DNA of 64,000 nt from Acidovorax sp. (GCF_027492855.1 NZ_JAPUDY010000034.1:34642-98641); one strand, 5' to 3'. Counted from the first letter of the stretch, positions 17,361 through 27,162 are shown. The notes: a model not told the origin generated them from the letters alone. Numbers and translations are program-made.

Positions 17361-18557
17361 ATGCTCACCGTCGAACTCGATATCGCCCAAACCGTTGGTA
17401 TTGCCGCCGTGTTGCTGGTGCTGGGCGAATTCATCAAAAAGCGCGTCAGCCTGCTTTCGCGCTATTTCATCCCTGGACCGATCATCGGCGGCGTGCTGTT
17501 CTCGCTGGTGGCGCTGGTTGGCCACCAGACCGGCAGCTTCAGCTTTGTGTTCTACGACAACATGCGTGCCTTTCTGCTGCTGGTGTTCTTCACCACCATC
17601 GGGTTTTCGGCCAGCTTCGAGCTGCTCAAAAAAGGCGGCTTGGGCGTGGCGCTGTTCCTGGCGGCGGCTGTGGGCCTGGTGCTGATCCAGAACACGATGG
17701 GCGCGGCGCTGGCCAGCGTTTTGGGCGTGCACCCGCTGATCGGCGTGGCGGCGGGCTCGGTCTCGCTCACCGGCGGGCATGGCACCTCGGCCGCGTTCGG
17801 CCCGCTGCTGGAGCAGGCCGGTGCCGTGGGCGCGCTGCCTGCCGCCATTGCCGCCGCCACCTATGGGCTGGTGGCGGGCTGCCTGATCGGCGGGCCGGTG
17901 GGCACGCTGCTGATGCGGCGCAATGGCCTGCACGGCCCGACCGGCGAGGCTGTCGGCGCGGCGCCGCTGCCCCAAAGTGCACCCGACGCTGGCGACACGA
18001 CGAGCGACACCGTGATGTACGCCACCATTCTGATCACCGTGGCCATTGGCGCTGGCACCTTGCTGGTGAATTGGCTCAAGGGCATGGGCCTGACCCTGCC
18101 GGCCTACCTGGGGCCCATGCTGGTGGCGGCGCTGGTGCGCAACGTGATCGACTGGCGCAACTGGCATCTGCCGATGCGCCAGTTCGAGGTGGTGGGCAAT
18201 GTCTCGCTGGCTTTTTTCCTGACCATGGCGCTGATGTCGATGAAGCTGTGGGAGCTGGCCCAGGTGGCCGGTCCGCTGCTGGTTATCTTGCTGGCGCAGA
18301 CGGCGGTGATGTTCGCCTATGCCTACTGGGTCACCTTCCGCGTCATGGGCGGCGACTACGACGCGGCTGTCATTGCCGCCGGCCATTGCGGCTTTGGCAT
18401 GGGGGCTACGCCTAACGCCATGGCCAATATGCAGGCCTTCACGGCCACCAACGGCCCGTCGGTGAAGGCGTTTTTCGTGATCCCGCTGGTGGGCTCGCTG
18501 TTCATCGACTTCTTCAACGCGGTGATCATCACCGCGTTCATGAATTACCTGAAGTAA
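17361..18557 (+). CDS. gltS: Sodium/glutamate symporter GltS
   Basis: A 398-residue inner-membrane symporter (E. coli GltS is 401 residues). Seen are the N-terminal domain with RYFIPGPIIGGVLFS, the re-entrant-loop motif GSVSLTGGHGTSAAFGPLL (about residues 132-150), and its C-terminal counterpart AAGHCGFGMGATPNAMANMQAF (~339-360); both are hallmarks of the ESS family. It imports glutamate with Na+. The ATG has a good AGGAG site seven to ten bases upstream. Confidence 0.93.
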   Translation: MLTVELDIAQTVGIAAVLLVLGEFIKKRVSLLSRYFIPGPIIGGVLFSLVALVGHQTGSFSFVFYDNMRAFLLLVFFTTIGFSASFELLKKGGLGVALFLAAAVGLVLIQNTMGAALASVLGVHPLIGVAAGSVSLTGGHGTSAAFGPLLEQAGAVGALPAAIAAATYGLVAGCLIGGPVGTLLMRRNGLHGPTGEAVGAAPLPQSAPDAGDTTSDTVMYATILITVAIGAGTLLVNWLKGMGLTLPAYLGPMLVAALVRNVIDWRNWHLPMRQFEVVGNVSLAFFLTMALMSMKLWELAQVAGPLLVILLAQTAVMFAYAYWVTFRVMGGDYDAAVIAAGHCGFGMGATPNAMANMQAFTATNGPSVKAFFVIPLVGSLFIDFFNAVIITAFMNYLK

Positions 18558-18564
18558 GCGGGTT

Positions 18565-19515
18565 TTAGGCCGCCACGTTGCCGGGCAGAAACAGCGCCGG
18601 GTCCACCATGGCGCGGTTGAGCATCACACCCCAGTGCAGGTGCGGCCCCGTCACGCGGCCCGTGGCACCCACCTTGCAGAAGGCCTCGCCTGCCTGCACC
18701 ACGTCGCCCACACGCACATCCATGCTGCTCAGGTGGCAGTACATCGTGAGCAGGCCCTGTCCGTGGTCCAGCCACACCGTGCCGCCGTTGAAGAAGTAGT
18801 CGCCCACATCGATCACCTTGCCCGCCAGCGGCGCCACGACGGGCGTGCCCGTGGGCGCGGCGATGTCCATGCCGCTGTGCGGGTTGCGCGGCTGGCCGTT
18901 GAACACGCGCCGCAGCCCGAACGAGCTGGACCGCCGCCCCGGCACCGGCACTTGCATGCGCAGCGAGGGCAGCGCGTGGCCTGCGGGTTGGTCGCTGAAG
19001 GTCGCCATCACCAGCGCCTGGTGGTCGCGCTCGCGCTCGTAGCGGGCCTGGTCCTCGGGCGACAAGTCCACCGTGCGCGGCGACACCTTGAGGTGCTGCT
19101 CCTTGTACTGCTTGGGCGCCACCGCGTATTTCACCTGTCGCAGGCCGCCGCCATCGGCATGCTGCGCCACGCTGATGTGCGCATCGCCCGGCGTTGCCGC
19201 CAGCGTTATGCCCACCACCGCCGTCCATTCAATCGCGTCGCCCACCACCAGCACAGGCACATCCGCATCGCCCTGGCGCAACTTGGCCCGTGGCCGCGCG
19301 GCTGCCGGGCCCAGCGACAAACGCGCCACGCCGCCAGGCACTTGCAGGGCTTGCGGCCATACGGCAGGCGCCGGGGGCAAAGGCTTTGCGTGCAACAACC
19401 CCAGGGGCGGCAGCGCCAACCAACTGCCCGCGCCCATCACCATCATCAAGGCGCGGCGGCGGGAAAGAGGGAGCGCAGAAGGGGCGGGAACGAGGGGGAG
19501 AGAGGATTCAGGCAC
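18565..19515 (-). CDS. Secreted M23-family metallopeptidase (LytM-type)
   Basis: A 316-residue exported protein. The N-terminus has SRRRALMMVMGAGSWLAL, a twin-arginine-like signal. The C-terminal LytM domain carries all zinc ligands: NPHSGMDIAAP (HxxxD) and GPHLHWGVM (HxH). Preceding it is an N-terminal beta domain (PQALQVPGGVARLSLG) seen in similar betaproteobacterial proteins. It is predicted to cut peptidoglycan cross-bridges or act in cell-wall remodelling. The start is a GTG (PESSLPLVPAP); the open frame upstream is cysteine-rich nonsense. It is convergent with gltS, with seven bases between stops. Confidence 0.85.
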   Translation of the reverse strand: MPESSLPLVPAPSALPLSRRRALMMVMGAGSWLALPPLGLLHAKPLPPAPAVWPQALQVPGGVARLSLGPAAARPRAKLRQGDADVPVLVVGDAIEWTAVVGITLAATPGDAHISVAQHADGGGLRQVKYAVAPKQYKEQHLKVSPRTVDLSPEDQARYERERDHQALVMATFSDQPAGHALPSLRMQVPVPGRRSSSFGLRRVFNGQPRNPHSGMDIAAPTGTPVVAPLAGKVIDVGDYFFNGGTVWLDHGQGLLTMYCHLSSMDVRVGDVVQAGEAFCKVGATGRVTGPHLHWGVMLNRAMVDPALFLPGNVAA

Positions 19516-19703
19516 GGCAGAACGGTAACAGCAACAACAACGGCGAAACGTGGCGGGTGATGAGGCCAACGAATGTACCCCTCGATTTTGCGCCCCCGCA
19601 GCGTCAGCGGTTTCATCGCTATGCTTGCCTTCTTGTTGATGGAGGAGTTCTCTTCTTCCATCCTTCGGCCGATTCGATTGTTGTTGTCTTGGAGATTCTG
19701 TTC

Positions 19704-20297
19704 ATGCCCCGTCTGTCGCCACTGCCCCCTGAAACCACACCTGCGCTGAAGGAACACTTCGACTTCTTCCTCGGCACGCTGGGTTTTACCCCCAACAGCG
19801 TGCTGACGATGCAGCGCAAGCCCAAACTGGTGCAGGCGTTTGCCCAACTGAACGGTGCGGTGATGGACCCTGATGGCGAGGTGGATCTCGGCTTTCGAAG
19901 GCTCATCGGCCACGTGGTCAGCAAGGTATCAGGCTGCCTGTATTGCCAGGCGCATACCCTGCTGGGGGCCAAGAACTTTGGCATCAGCGAGGCCAAGCTG
20001 GCCGATGTGTGGACGTATGCGAGCAGCCCGCACTACAGCGAGCGCGAACGCATTGCGCTCGACTTTGCCCTGGCTGCGGCCAGCCAGCCCAATGCTGTGG
20101 ATGACGAACAATTCGCCCAACTGCGCAAACATTGGAGCGAAGGCGAGATCGTGGAATTGCTGGGCGTGGTGGCCATGTTCGCGTTTCTCAACCGCTGGAA
20201 CGACACCATGGCCACGCCCTTGGAGGCCGCGCCCACCGAGGTTGCCGTCCAGACACTGGGCGCGCAGGGGTGGACGGCGGGCAAGCACTCCAGCTAG
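19704..20297 (+). CDS. Carboxymuconolactone decarboxylase-family (AhpD-like) protein
   Basis: A 197-residue protein with the AhpD/CMD core: GHVVSKVSGCLYCQAHTLLGAK contains the CxxC..H redox site (about residues 80-86), and FLNRWNDTMATPLE closes the fold. Peroxidase-related members of this family use the CxxC pair to reduce hydroperoxides. The ATG (PRLSPLPPETTPALKEHF) has a GGAG site nine bases upstream; a much longer open frame upstream is not coding in character because it runs antisense to the M23 gene. Confidence 0.85.
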   Translation: MPRLSPLPPETTPALKEHFDFFLGTLGFTPNSVLTMQRKPKLVQAFAQLNGAVMDPDGEVDLGFRRLIGHVVSKVSGCLYCQAHTLLGAKNFGISEAKLADVWTYASSPHYSERERIALDFALAAASQPNAVDDEQFAQLRKHWSEGEIVELLGVVAMFAFLNRWNDTMATPLEAAPTEVAVQTLGAQGWTAGKHSS

Positions 20298-20321
20298 CGC
20301 AGGGGCGGCGCGGCGCCGTCC

Positions 20322-20570
20322 TCAGTGCGTCACAAACTCATAGGTCACGGCTTCGCTCTCGACCATGTCCAGCACCTCGTGCAACTCGTCCTCGCTCTCG
20401 GTGCTGCTCCACATGTCTTCGGGGTCGGTGGCGAACAGGGGCTCGATGGCGATGTCCAGAAACTTGCCGTCGGCCATCTGAATCACTGGCGTGCCCTCCG
20501 AGGTCTCGACCAGCGCCCAGTCGTCGGGCACCGACATTTCGAGCTGGATGGTGACGTTGAGCTTTTTCAT
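20322..20570 (-). CDS. Small acidic conserved-looking protein
   Basis: An 82-residue, strongly acidic protein (KKLNVTIQLEMSVPDDWALVE at the start; DPEDMWSSTESEDELHEVLD near the end). It has no cysteine, signal or membrane segment, and the function is unknown. It sits downstream of the SRPBCC gene in the same direction, 68 bases away, so the two may be cotranscribed. Confidence 0.65.
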   Translation of the reverse strand: MKKLNVTIQLEMSVPDDWALVETSEGTPVIQMADGKFLDIAIEPLFATDPEDMWSSTESEDELHEVLDMVESEAVTYEFVTH

Positions 20571-20638
20571 GGTGAATTCCTGGGTTGCGAAGAAAGAAAG
20601 GCGGGCAGGGTAACCGAGTTTCGCTGGCCGGGGGCGCA

Positions 20639-21094
20639 TCAACCCGGAATCTCGGGCTCCACCAGCAGCGCCAGCAACTGCAGCGACTCTTGCCAGCCCA
20701 GGTAGCACATCTCGGTAGGGATCACGGCCGGAATACCCGCCTGCACGATGGACACCTCCGTGCCCACCATCACCTTTTTGAGCGCAATGGTGGTGCGCAT
20801 CTCTCCGGGCAGGTTGGGGTCGTCGAACCGGTCGGTGTGCACGATGCGCTCGCCGGGCACCAGCTCCACATACTCGCCGCCAAACGCATGCGTGCCGCCG
20901 CTGCTCAGGTTGGTGAACTGCATGCGGTAGCTGCCGCCCACGCGTGCATCCAGGCTCAGCACCCGACCGGTAAAGCCGTGGGGCGGCAGCCATTTGCACA
21001 TCGCGTCGGGGTCCAGAAAGGCGCGGTAGATGCGTTCGGCGGGCGCGCGCAGCACGCGGTGCAGGGTCACGGTACCGGTGGTGTTTGTAGTCAT
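20639..21094 (-). CDS. SRPBCC (AHSA1-like) lipid-binding-fold protein
   Basis: A 151-residue START-like domain protein. Conserved stretches are VTLHRVLRAPAERIYRAFLD, the KWLPPHGFTGRV segment, the GGSYRMQF strand, and the C-terminal GWQESLQLLALLVEPEIPG helix. This fold binds hydrophobic ligands or catalyses simple reactions on them; no ligand is predicted. The start ATG has an AAGGAG site; an upstream in-frame ATG (MIPPKETA) spans that ribosome binding site and is rejected. Confidence 0.85.
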   Translation of the reverse strand: MTTNTTGTVTLHRVLRAPAERIYRAFLDPDAMCKWLPPHGFTGRVLSLDARVGGSYRMQFTNLSSGGTHAFGGEYVELVPGERIVHTDRFDDPNLPGEMRTTIALKKVMVGTEVSIVQAGIPAVIPTEMCYLGWQESLQLLALLVEPEIPG

Positions 21095-21213
21095 GGCGGT
21101 CTCCTTGGGGGGAATCATGGGTGGCTCACAGAGCGAGCCATGAAACCATATCCGCAAATCCCCCTGCGTGCGAGGTGACGGCAGCCTGTTGTGGCCGCAG
21201 GCTCAGGCAGTCT

Positions 21214-21531
21214 TCAGGCCGAAACCGTGCGCACCACAAAGCTCTCGCCACCCTGCGCCCAGGCCAGCAGCCGGTCGATATTGGGGTGCTTGCCAGGGAA
21301 GGCCCGCGCATCCGCCACATGCTCTGCATACCACTCCAGCCCCAGCCCGGCCGCCGCAGGCGTGATGTGCCCGCCATACAGCGCCGCCAGCGCGGCATAC
21401 ACCACCAGCGAGCCCGTCTGGCCAGGCTTGTTCTCAATGGTGGCCAGCACCTGGCCGTCGGCGCCCAGCAGGTGCAGGGCCGCGAGGTGGCTGGCGGAAG
21501 GGAGTTGCTGAAGGCGGTCTGCGAAATTCAT
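21214..21531 (-). CDS. DUF2322-type small protein
   Basis: A 105-residue soluble protein with ENKPGQTGSLVVYAALAALYGG and EWYAEHVADARAFPGKHPNIDRLL, which I recall as the DUF2322 family. The length fits the family. The function is unknown. It stands alone with a palindromic repeat just upstream of its start. Confidence 0.6.
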   Translation of the reverse strand: MNFADRLQQLPSASHLAALHLLGADGQVLATIENKPGQTGSLVVYAALAALYGGHITPAAAGLGLEWYAEHVADARAFPGKHPNIDRLLAWAQGGESFVVRTVSA

Positions 21532-21548
21532 GGTGGCTAGGGTATAAA

Positions 21549-21610
21549 TTTGAATGAAATTGGCCTCTAGCGCTTGATGAGTAAGCGCTAGCAGCTATGA
21601 AAAAATGAGT
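21549..21610. repeat. Dispersed palindromic repeat, copy 4
   Basis: One of the best copies: AATTTGAATGAAATTGGCC, TCTAGCGCTTGATGAGTAAG, CGCTAGCAGCTATGAAAAAA. It lies between the DUF2322 gene and the GIY-YIG-like gene, outside both. Confidence 0.9.
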
Positions 21611-21646
21611 AACCTCTGATGTTACGGGATCGACGGGAGGCGCGTA

Positions 21647-21976
21647 TCACGCCTGCCACACCCCAAACCCCGCCGAGCGCAGGTCGATGCCGATCTCGAT
21701 CTCCCGGTCCACCGCCTCTTCGTAGCCCATGGGGTTGAAGCCCTCGTACAAATCGGGCAGCAGCCGCAGGCCGTACTGCGTCACAAACCGGTTGGCCTGG
21801 ATGCCCGCCTTGTGCTTGTCAAACCGCACATCCGGGTCCAGGCCGGTCATGCCGACATACACGCAGGGTTTGCCGTCGATGTAGCCGGGGTTGTTCTTGC
21901 GAAAGCGCGGCTCGTTCAGCACGTCTTTGGAGAGTTCGATGACATAAACGTGGTGATGGGGCTTTCGGCGGCGCAT
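21647..21976 (-). CDS. GIY-YIG-like nuclease-fold protein
   Basis: A 109-residue basic protein. HHVYVIELSKDV and KPCVYVGMTGLDPDVRFDKHKAG look like the two strands (xVY and YVG) and the following R..H of the GIY-YIG nuclease fold, but the spacing between them is long and the catalytic glutamate is uncertain (GYEEAVDREIEIG near the end is a candidate). It may be a structure-specific nuclease or an inactive relative. A palindromic repeat lies just upstream of the start. Confidence 0.6.
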   Translation of the reverse strand: MRRRKPHHHVYVIELSKDVLNEPRFRKNNPGYIDGKPCVYVGMTGLDPDVRFDKHKAGIQANRFVTQYGLRLLPDLYEGFNPMGYEEAVDREIEIGIDLRSAGFGVWQA

Positions 21977-21990
21977 GGAGTGTTCTTTAG

Positions 21991-22047
21991 AAAAATGGCG
22001 CTACCGCAAGTGGAACAAGCGCAAGCAGCTACGAAAGATATAGCGAG
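21991..22047. repeat. Dispersed palindromic repeat, copy 5 (degenerate)
   Basis: AAAAATGGCGCTACCGCAAG, TGGAACAAGCGCAAGCAGCT, ACGAAAGATATAGCG. It is recognisable by both GCGCT-type arms and the AGCAGCTA..GATATAGCG tail, and starts 15 bases upstream of the GIY-YIG-like gene. Confidence 0.65.
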
Positions 22048-22124
22048 GCGCACGCATCGATCAGCGCGAGGAGCCAGGCGCACTCATAAACGCCATCCCA
22101 TCGGCTTGGGACCGTGGTTTTTCG

Positions 22125-22228
22125 ATTCCATTTCCAAATCATTTGTCGTCTCTAGGCGCGAAGCCACGGGCAGTGCTGCAGTACGACAAGGCGAAACAAC
22201 AACGACATGGATGATTTAGAAATGGAAT
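22125..22228. repeat. 104-bp element bounded by an imperfect ~25-bp inverted repeat
   Basis: The left arm starts ATTCCATTTCCAAATCAT and ends TTGTCGT; the right arm starts ACGACATGG and ends ATGATTTAGAAATGGAAT, matching over about 23 positions with one substitution and a small gap. About 50 bases lie between the arms. It begins exactly at the stop codon of the neighbouring small gene, so it may be a large terminator-like hairpin or a tiny non-autonomous element. Confidence 0.55.
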
Positions 22229-22545
22229 TACAGCGCGCTTCCCAGCGCCCCCAGAAGCCGCGCACTCACCTCGGCGGCATCGGGCGTGGCGAACTGCATG
22301 TTGTGCTGCTCCGTCAGCGGGCCGTGGCCGGGTTCCATGCCACCGGCAGTGCTGTAGCCCATGGCCTTGAACTTCCAGGCCCCGCCCACCTTTTTGAGCG
22401 AGCCAACATGCGCCCCATTGGCCGTGTGCACCGCCACCACCGCGGCGTTGATGGGCAACAACTGTAAGGGGCCGACCACCGGGCCGGGTGGCACATGGGC
22501 GAAGGTGGGTGTGAAGGGAGGCGTCAAGGGCTGAGGCAGAGGCAT
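22228..22545 (-). CDS. Hypothetical small protein, proline-rich N-terminus
   Basis: A 105-residue protein: a Pro-rich start (PLPQPLTPPFTPTFAHVPPG), then an SH3-like beta pattern (INAAVVAVHTANGAHVGSLKKVGGAWKFKAMGY) and a C-terminal helix (DAAEVSARLLGALG). The middle resembles a bacterial SH3-type fold, but I cannot name the family. No signal peptide is seen. The stop codon overlaps the edge of an inverted-repeat element. Confidence 0.5.
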   Translation of the reverse strand: MPLPQPLTPPFTPTFAHVPPGPVVGPLQLLPINAAVVAVHTANGAHVGSLKKVGGAWKFKAMGYSTAGGMEPGHGPLTEQHNMQFATPDAAEVSARLLGALGSAL

Positions 22546-22708
22546 GGCGTTGTTTGTATCTCAAAAGCGGGGCGCCCACCGCCCAATGCCACGCTGCCTC
22601 CGGGCCTTGCCATGAACGATGACGCACCGTAGGCCACAGTTGCGGTACGTGGTGTGCGGATTCATGGGGCCGCATGGGCTGGCGGGCTTCAAGTAGGCAG
22701 GCAGCGAT

Positions 22709-22774
22709 TGAGCATTAAATCAGGCGCTTGCGCATGATTAGAAAGTGCTACTAGCTATTAAAAACGTAGCGAAA
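22709..22774. repeat. Dispersed palindromic repeat, copy 6
   Basis: AGCATTAAATCAGGCGCTTG, then CATGATTAGAAAGTGCTACT and AGCTATTAAAAACGTAGCGA. It lies 14 bases beyond the stop of the DUF924 gene, in a position where it could act as its 3' hairpin. Confidence 0.75.
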
Positions 22775-22787
22775 ACAGTTCAAAATG

Positions 22788-23327
22788 TTAGAACGACGAC
22801 CCAGGCTCGTTCAAAAACATCCGCTCCTGCGGCGTGGATGTGCGGCCCAAAACGGCGTTGCGGTGCGGGTAGCGGCCAAAGCGGTCGATGATGGCCTTGT
22901 GGCGCAGCTCAAAGTCCAGATTGCCCTCCATGCCCGGCTGCGAGAACAGTGCGACGGCTTGTTCGTGGACCAGCGCCGATTCACTGTGCATATAGGGCAT
23001 GTAGGCAAAGATGCGCTGCGCCGTGGGCAGGCTGCGGTCTTGCCCGCTGGCCACCAGCTCTTGCGCCAGCGCCAGGGCCAAGGCGTCTTGCGCAAAGGCG
23101 CGGGGCGTGTCGCGCCACACATTGCGCGAGAACTGGTCCAGCACAAGGATTTCTGCCAACCGACCTTCTGCAGTCGTGCGCCACGCATACAACTCGCACC
23201 GTGCCGCTGCATCCAGCGTGTCGCCAAAGCGGGTGCGGATGGTTTCGTCCAGTGCGGTGTCTTTGGCGAAGTGCTGCTTGGGGGTGAGTTCTTCGAACCA
23301 GAATTGAAGGATGGGTTGGGGTTGCAT
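22788..23327 (-). CDS. DUF924-family protein
   Basis: A 179-residue helical protein. The hallmarks I recall for DUF924 are present: ILQFWFEELTPKQHFAKD at the start, LILDQFSRNVWRDTPRAFAQD-like motif (here VLDQFSRNVWRDTPRAF), YMPYMHSESALVHEQAV, and the closing GRYPHRNAVLGRTSTPQE. It is TPR-like in fold; the function is unknown. Its start lies ten bases from the stop of the ParE-type toxin gene, and a broken partial copy of the same gene lies on the other side of that toxin-antitoxin pair. Confidence 0.85.
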   Translation of the reverse strand: MQPQPILQFWFEELTPKQHFAKDTALDETIRTRFGDTLDAAARCELYAWRTTAEGRLAEILVLDQFSRNVWRDTPRAFAQDALALALAQELVASGQDRSLPTAQRIFAYMPYMHSESALVHEQAVALFSQPGMEGNLDFELRHKAIIDRFGRYPHRNAVLGRTSTPQERMFLNEPGSSF

Positions 23328-23337
23328 GGGGAGAGCT

Positions 23338-23652
23338 TCAATGCTGTTCTGGCTCCGAACTAAACCTTGCTGTCCAGTATCCCGGCTTGCGGTGCAAATG
23401 CGCCACGGCGATGACGATGACTTCCTGCCCCTCCTCCACTGCGTAGACCACGCCGTACGGGAAGCGTTTCAATCTGCAACGGCGGGTGTTTGTACTCAGC
23501 GGATGCCACGCTGTGGGGTACTGCTGTATCAGACCAAAGGAATGGACAACCTCGGCCAAAAAACGCTCTCCCAAACCATCCGCCTGCAGCGCGTACCACT
23601 CGTAGGCTTCGTCAAGCTCGATTTGTGCTTCACGCAGAAGCTTGAAATTCAT
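23338..23652 (-). CDS. ParE/RelE-superfamily toxin
   Basis: A 104-residue basic protein with the ParE fold pattern: FKLLREAQIELDEAYEWYALQADGLGERFLAEV (two helices), then the strand series RRCRLKRFPYGVVYAVEEGQEVIVIAVAHLHRKPGYW, where the RFPYGVVY and H.HRKPGYW motifs are typical. By family it is a gyrase inhibitor or ribosome-dependent nuclease. The start ATG overlaps the antitoxin stop (ATGA), so antitoxin is made first from the same transcript. An open frame extending further upstream runs through the antitoxin gene and is rejected. Confidence 0.88.
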   Translation of the reverse strand: MNFKLLREAQIELDEAYEWYALQADGLGERFLAEVVHSFGLIQQYPTAWHPLSTNTRRCRLKRFPYGVVYAVEEGQEVIVIAVAHLHRKPGYWTARFSSEPEQH

Positions 23653-23867
23653 GGCAACTTGTACTTGGCCATAACTTCCGACAAGGGGACGGCCTTGACT
23701 TGTCCAGTGCGGTACGCGGCAAGGCGCTTTTCGGCTTCGGCGGCCCAAAGCGCATCCATGGCGGTGTCGGGTGCATCAAGACCCTGAAGAATTTCTTCTA
23801 CCAGCGCGATGCGTTCCAGGGCAGGCAGTTGTGCAATTTGCTGTTGCAGGGCTTGGGTGTTGTGCAT
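23649..23867 (-). CDS. Addiction-module antitoxin (PF09720-type)
   Basis: A 72-residue protein, helical N-terminus (QALQQQIAQLPALERIALVEEILQGL) followed by DAPDTAMDALWAAEAEKRLAAYRTGQVKAVPLSEV, the layout of the 'putative addiction module component' family whose C-terminus wraps around a ParE-type toxin. It overlaps the toxin start by four bases. No separate DNA-binding domain is obvious. The pair lies between the DUF924 gene and a DUF924 remnant. Confidence 0.85.
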   Translation of the reverse strand: MHNTQALQQQIAQLPALERIALVEEILQGLDAPDTAMDALWAAEAEKRLAAYRTGQVKAVPLSEVMAKYKLP

Positions 23868-23895
23868 GACTGCTCCTTACGGAAGGGTTACTTTA

Positions 23896-24000
23896 CTGCG
23901 CAAGCGCGTCCTGCGCAAAGGCGCGCGGCGTGTCGCCAAACCGCGCACGGATGGTTTTGTCCAGCGCGGCGTCTTTGACGAAGTGCTGCTTGGAGGTTAG
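23896..24000 (-). pseudogene. Remnant of a second DUF924 gene, with an internal deletion
   Basis: About 105 bases that match two separate parts of the intact DUF924 gene. One part gives LTSKQHFVKDAALDKTIRAR-like peptide (intact gene: LTPKQHFAKDTALDETIRTR); it is fused directly to the part encoding PRAFAQDALA. The roughly 106 bases between them in the intact gene are missing, and the junction falls in the shared octamer CGTGTCGC, so deletion between short direct repeats is likely. The fragment lacks start and stop. Confidence 0.75.
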
Positions 24001-24101
24001 CTAAGGATTGTGAGCGAGTCGATTGTGAGTCGACCACCGCTTTGAGGAATGGCGCTCGTCGGCAGCTCAGGACTCAAAGCCGCCAGCGGCCTAAAAGTAA
24101 A

Positions 24102-24136
24102 GGCCAGCAAACCTCAAAATCTGCTGGCCCTTTTTT
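24102..24136 (-). terminator. Bidirectional terminator downstream of glnS
   Basis: Perfect 8-bp stem GGCCAGCA / TGCTGGCC with a 12-base loop. On the plus strand it is followed by CTTTTTT; on the minus strand by TTTACTTTT. It lies 16 bases past the glnS stop, so its main job is to end the glnS transcript. Confidence 0.8.
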
Positions 24137-24151
24137 CTTATTCAAGGGAAA

Positions 24152-25975
<1,824 letters not shown>

Positions 25976-26146
25976 CCAGCCATTTTAGGCGGCGGTTTCG
26001 TGATGCATTACGCATTGAAACGAGCGCGTATACGTTCAGACACAACGTAAAGACACTTTTGTGCCATCCTTTTGGCTACTTGGTGCGTTATGTACCGGTG
26101 AGGCGGGTCCGTTTGGCTGGCTGCCTTCACTCACAAGGAGATTTCC

Positions 26147-26500
26147 ATGACGATAACCCGTTCTATCCGTGCCATGGCCGCCTCGGCTGGCGTGGCGCTG
26201 GCCCTGTTGGCCGGTGCTGGCGCTGCCCAGGCCCGTGACGTCCATTGGTCGGTGGGTGTTGGCGTGCCCGGCGTGGTGATCGGCGCCAGCAATGGCTACT
26301 ATGCGCCCGCCCCGGTGTACGTGGCGCCGCCCCCTCCGGTGTATTACGCGCCCCCCCGGCCCGTGTACTACAACGCCCCTCCGGTGTACTACTCGCCACC
26401 ACCGCCCGTGTACTACGGCGGCTATGGCTACCGGCATCGCCACCATGGTTACAGGCACGGCCGTGGTTATGGTGGTCGCCACTGGGACCGCGACGACTAG
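26147..26500 (+). CDS. Secreted proline/tyrosine-rich repeat protein
   Basis: A 117-residue exported protein. Residues 1-30 are a signal peptide (ALALLAGAGAAQARD). The centre (about residues 48-95) is built of repeats of the type APPPPVYYAPPRPVYY, rich in Pro and Tyr, and the C-terminus is Gly/His/Arg/Tyr-rich (GYRHRHHGYRHGRGYGGRHW). Such proteins are found in envelopes of many proteobacteria; the function is unknown, though cross-linking or metal contact through His/Tyr is conceivable. A strong AAGGAG site precedes the ATG, and two hairpin terminators follow. Confidence 0.75.
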   Translation: MTITRSIRAMAASAGVALALLAGAGAAQARDVHWSVGVGVPGVVIGASNGYYAPAPVYVAPPPPVYYAPPRPVYYNAPPVYYSPPPPVYYGGYGYRHRHHGYRHGRGYGGRHWDRDD

Positions 26501-26548
26501 CCCGCCTGGCTGATCGGCCACCAACCTCTTGGGCGCGAGTCGCTCACA

Positions 26549-26600
26549 GGCAGCGTTGCACAGGCTGCCTTTTACAGCGGTCCCTCGGGGCCGCTTTTTT
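26549..26600 (+). terminator. Two tandem rho-independent terminators
   Basis: First hairpin GGCAGC-GTTGCACAG-GCTGCC followed by TTTT; second AGCGG-T-CCC-TCG-GGG-CCGCT followed by TTTTTT. They close the Pro/Tyr-rich protein transcript and insulate aroQ. Confidence 0.8.
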
Positions 26601-26663
26601 ATGGGGCACGCATAATCGCGCACTCGGGTCCGCCGGTGTGGCGGGCGCTCAGCCCGGAGAAGC

Positions 26664-27149
26664 ATGTTGTCTGCAAAAAAAACCGTTTTTGTCCTCAATG
26701 GCCCCAACCTGAACCTGCTGGGCACGCGCGAGCCCGCCGTGTATGGCGCCGCCACGCTGGCCGATGTGGAAAAGCTCTGCGCTGACGCCTGCCAGCGCCA
26801 CGGTTTTGCGCTGCGGTTTCACCAAAGCAACCACGAGGGCGCGCTGGTGGACTGGATCCATGAGGCGGGGCGCCTGCACGCAGCGGGCGAGTTGGCGGGC
26901 GTGGTGATCAACGCCGGGGCCTACACCCACACCAGCATTGCCCTGCACGATGCCACCAAGGGCACGGGCATCACGCTGATCGAGCTGCACATCAGCAACG
27001 TGCATGCGCGTGAGGCGTTCCGCCACCACTCCTACATGGCGGCGGCGGCCAAGGCGGTGATGTGTGGCTTTGGCGTGCTGGGCTACGGCCTGGCCATCGA
27101 CGGCCTGGCGCAGTTGCTGGCGGCGCAGCAGCAGCAGCCAGCAGCCTGA
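26664..27149 (+). CDS. aroQ: Type II 3-dehydroquinate dehydratase
   Basis: A 161-residue shikimate-pathway enzyme converting 3-dehydroquinate to 3-dehydroshikimate. Signatures are [16 protein letters not shown] (active-site loop), [34 protein letters not shown], and [19 protein letters not shown] with the catalytic histidine. The length is normal for the dodecameric type II enzyme. arfB follows 13 bases downstream and probably shares its transcript. Confidence 0.95.
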   Translation: MLSAKKTVFVLNGPNLNLLGTREPAVYGAATLADVEKLCADACQRHGFALRFHQSNHEGALVDWIHEAGRLHAAGELAGVVINAGAYTHTSIALHDATKGTGITLIELHISNVHAREAFRHHSYMAAAAKAVMCGFGVLGYGLAIDGLAQLLAAQQQQPAA

Positions 27150-27162
27150 TCGAGCACCCAGC

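Noticed and set aside
19194-19703. Long N-terminal extension of the CMD-family protein
   Set aside because: Runs antisense to the M23 peptidase gene; the ATG at 19704 has a proper ribosome binding site and family-like start.
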